This document shows, in pieces, positions 4,005-6,022 of a DNA stretch of 6,022 bases. The number at the start of each line of letters is the position of its first letter. Position 1 is the stretch's first letter. Where the stretch lies: the NCBI GenBank assembly GCA_937920115.1, contig CALGVF010000314.1:1-6022 (forward strand), read 5' to 3'. The position numbers were made by a program, and so were the translations under genes. The stretch comes from an uncultured Clostridia bacterium (GTDB lineage: Bacteria > Bacillota > Clostridia > Christensenellales > Borkfalkiaceae). A model generated the notes under the pieces. That model searched no databases. It was not told the DNA's origin and saw only the letters and a program-made list of their open reading frames with translations.

Positions 4005-6022
4005 CCAACCGTCGAACGCATTTGCGCCGATCTTGGTTACAAACTGATTGAGTTCGATTTTAGCGATCGAGGTACATCCTTTGAAGGCTTCTGCACCGAT
4101 TTGCATTACCTTGCTAAGGTCGATACCCGCAAGAAGCGTACAACCTTCGAACGCGTTGTCTCCGATAGTTCCGTCAAGTTTTGCGGTCGCCAAAGACGTG
4201 AGTTTCGCACAGTTTCTGAAAGCGTTCTTTCCTATGCTCCTTACGTCCGGCACATTTATTTTTTCAAGGTTTACGCAACCGTCGAACATCCCGTCGGCAA
4301 TATAACGAACGTTGGGAAGATTTACTTCCGTAAGTTTTGTCATATCTTTGAACCAGTTTGCATGATTAGATACGTTTGAACCAAGTGCGGAATCCAAAAC
4401 GTATAACGGCATCGACACCTTAGTTATGTTTTCGCAGCCGCTGAACAAATCCTTAGGACTGATTATTCCTACAAGCGACGGCAAATTAACTTCCGTAAGA
4501 CCAAGACAGCCTTCGAATACTCCGCCTCCGATTGTAACAAGTTTAGACAAGTCGATATTCTCAAACGAAAGCGAACTACATCCCGCAAAAGCGTCGGAAC
4601 CAAGGTAAGTGATATCACCGATTATGTTCGCGGTTTTAAGCGAAGCCATTCCCTCAAGAGAATAGTCTTTAAGTTGTTCTGCAGAAACCGTAACTTCGGT
4701 TATTCCCGTCTCGGCAAAAGCGTTGCTTTCCCAAACATAGTTTCTAAGGTCAACACTGCCGGTAAGGTTTACGCATCCTTTGAACGCGCTTGAAGGAATT
4801 TCTTCAATCAAAGGCATTGTGGGTATCTTAGTCAACAACAAACAACCGCTGAATGCGTTATTCTGCATTTCTTCAAGTTTGGACAAATCCATATTGTCAA
4901 CGTCGAGGTTTGCGCAACCGTCGAATCCACCGTTTTTAATGCTCGTTAAACCGTTTACAAATTCTACGGACTGAAGATTAGTACATCCTCTGAACGCATA
5001 CCCCTGAACTACGGTTCCTCCAAGTTTAAGACTCTTTATGTTTGCGCAGTCTTCAAATACGCTGTTTCCTTCGAGCATTGCTTTCGAGAAATCTGCGTTT
5101 TCGAGAACAAGGTTTACGCACCCGTCAAACGAACCGTAACCAAGAACCTCAATGGCTTCATAATCGCTTATGGTCGTAAGGTTTGTACAACCGACGAATG
5201 CTTGAGATCCGACATAAGTTACACCGTCGAACGAGAACGATTCGAGTGCGATACAATTCTTGAACATATACCTGCCGACATATCTCATTCTGTCGATCGT
5301 AGCGGTGGTCAGAGAAGAACAACCTTCGAATACGTTTGAACCGAGGTTTGCTTCCTCTATACCTACGAGTTGAACCGACGTAAGCGACGTACAACCGCTG
5401 AATGCGGAACTTTTAAGAGTTCTTACCTGCGTGAGTTCGATACTGCTTAATTTCTCACAGTTCTTAAACGCCTTTTCGCCGACAAAGCTCAACTTCGGTG
5501 CCGTAACAGTCTCAAGCGAAGTACAACTTTCAAACGCGCTGTTGTTTACCGTCGTTGCAGATTTCATATCAATTTCTTTGATGTTTACGTTTCCTTTGAA
5601 CGCGTTTGCACCAATTATGCTCGTTCCGTCCTTTACCGTGAACTTTTCGGAGTTTCCGATATATAACGCAAGCGTAAACGTGCCGTCTCCGTTGTCGGTA
5701 TAAAGCGCGCCGTTTTCAAACACTGCCCCGTTTGCGGCAAGCGTTGCAAGGCTTACGCAGTTTGCAAACGAACTACCGTCAATAGTAGGCATCTTAGTCG
5801 AATTAAGCGTAACAGTAGCGAGTTTTGTACAGTTTGCAAAAGCAGACGCTCCGATTGTCGTAAGGGTCGAGGGTAAAACTACCGAAGTAATTTCTCCGCA
5901 ATCCTTAAACGTTTCTTTACCTATAGACGTTACGGTGTTGCCTAACGTCACGTCAGACAATTTTACGCAATTCGCAAATGCTCCTTCGGGTAAAGTCTTA
6001 TAGCCGTTATAAACCAATTTAG
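3885..6022 (-). CDS. BspA-like leucine-rich-repeat (LRR_5) protein, C-terminal part
   Basis: The frame is open to the right edge. A TTG at 6017 is not a credible start because it falls inside a repeat and the frame continues upstream (AAA at 6018-6020). The visible 711 codons hold about 28 repeats of 20-24 residues with the BspA/LRR_5 pattern L-x-x-(V/I)-x-(L)-...-IG-x-x-(A)F-x-(G/N)C, for example the motifs IGKNAFRNC and IGAEAFKGC. The fifth repeat is stretched to 56 residues and the 23rd to 31. The protein ends with a degenerate cap containing GWTEGQTIDVSKV, SSW and AKVLWLG, resembling the W-rich closing segment of other Firmicute BspA-like proteins. No LPxTG, transmembrane helix, SLH or dockerin is seen at the C-terminus. 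BspA-like proteins are typically secreted or surface-displayed and bind host or bacterial partners; the signal peptide and any anchor would lie outside the window. Function beyond probable binding cannot be inferred. The hairpin at 3807-3876 separates it from the MoxR unit. Confidence 0.92.
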   Translation of the reverse strand, partial: KLVYNGYKTLPEGAFANCVKLSDVTLGNTVTSIGKETFKDCGEITSVVLPSTLTTIGASAFANCTKLATVTLNSTKMPTIDGSSFANCVSLATLAANGAVFENGALYTDNGDGTFTLALYIGNSEKFTVKDGTSIIGANAFKGNVNIKEIDMKSATTVNNSAFESCTSLETVTAPKLSFVGEKAFKNCEKLSSIELTQVRTLKSSAFSGCTSLTSVQLVGIEEANLGSNVFEGCSSLTTATIDRMRYVGRYMFKNCIALESFSFDGVTYVGSQAFVGCTNLTTISDYEAIEVLGYGSFDGCVNLVLENADFSKAMLEGNSVFEDCANIKSLKLGGTVVQGYAFRGCTNLQSVEFVNGLTSIKNGGFDGCANLDVDNMDLSKLEEMQNNAFSGCLLLTKIPTMPLIEEIPSSAFKGCVNLTGSVDLRNYVWESNAFAETGITEVTVSAEQLKDYSLEGMASLKTANIIGDITYLGSDAFAGCSSLSFENIDLSKLVTIGGGVFEGCLGLTEVNLPSLVGIISPKDLFSGCENITKVSMPLYVLDSALGSNVSNHANWFKDMTKLTEVNLPNVRYIADGMFDGCVNLEKINVPDVRSIGKNAFRNCAKLTSLATAKLDGTIGDNAFEGCTLLAGIDLSKVMQIGAEAFKGCTSIAKIELNQFVTKIGANAFDGWTEGQTIDVSKVSESGKPSSWDDEMLTGCGAKVLWLGANA
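4005..6022 (-). repeat. Array of about 28 LRR_5 repeats
   Basis: Repeat ends fall every 20-24 residues, mostly at an F-x-x-C motif. Of the first 28 repeats, 23 end in Cys; the exceptions are numbers 5 (N), 18 (T), 19 (M), 23 (M) and 28 (W). The repeats are diverged at DNA level except for short near-identical blocks around the F-D-G-C-(V/A)-N-L codons, for example 20 bases with one mismatch at 4267-4286 and 4906-4925. Repeat 5 (5589-5756) holds an insertion with FENGALYTDNGDGTFTLALY, the beta-hairpin type insert common in BspA-like proteins. Confidence 0.85.

Noticed and set aside
6015..6017. TTG as the start of the LRR gene
   Set aside because: It falls inside a repeat (LVYNGYKTLPEGAF), has no signal peptide after it, and the frame remains open to the window edge. 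The true start is outside.
3885..6022. The LRR gene as part of the MoxR operon
   Set aside because: It is on the same strand but separated by 173 bases containing a strong terminator-like hairpin, and no functional link is visible.

Overview
The window looks like a chromosomal segment from an uncultured, probably gut-associated, Bacillota/Clostridia-type bacterium. This rests on moderate GC content with many AAA, GAA, GCG and TCG codons, strong AAAGGAG ribosome-binding sites, a long BspA-type leucine-rich-repeat protein, and a MoxR/DUF58/vWA cluster next to a membrane protein with an acidic tail. The assignment is a low-confidence inference; no taxonomic marker is present.

All supportable genes are on the minus strand, so transcription runs from high to low coordinates. 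Region 1 (6022 to 3885) is the C-terminal part, 711 complete codons, of a large BspA-like LRR_5 protein. Its start lies outside the window. It ends in a degenerate W...C...W cap with no visible cell-wall or membrane anchor. About 10 to 20 bases after its stop is a long imperfect hairpin followed by a T run, which I call an intrinsic terminator.

Region 2 (3711 to 1) is a four-gene unit: a membrane protein with three transmembrane helices, an InlB-B-repeat-like domain and an acidic tail (3711-2473); a MoxR-family AAA+ ATPase (2384-1284); a DUF58 protein with an intact MIDAS motif (1284-385); and the first 129 residues of a BatA-like membrane-anchored vWA protein (388 to beyond base 1). The last three overlap by 1 and 4 bases (TAATG and ATGA), which implies translational coupling. 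By family knowledge, MoxR ATPases act with vWA/MIDAS proteins as chaperone-like remodelling or metal-insertion systems, often at the envelope. Here the ATPase and DUF58 protein would be cytoplasmic, the BatA-like vWA domain extracytoplasmic, and the first gene would add another envelope protein. The client is not visible.

The most unusual item is the first gene of the unit, whose combination of parts I do not recognise as a named family. I see no RNA gene, CRISPR array, mobile element or credible plus-strand gene. No gene-free stretch exceeds 300 bases; the gaps are 88 bases (2385-2472) and 173 bases (3712-3884).
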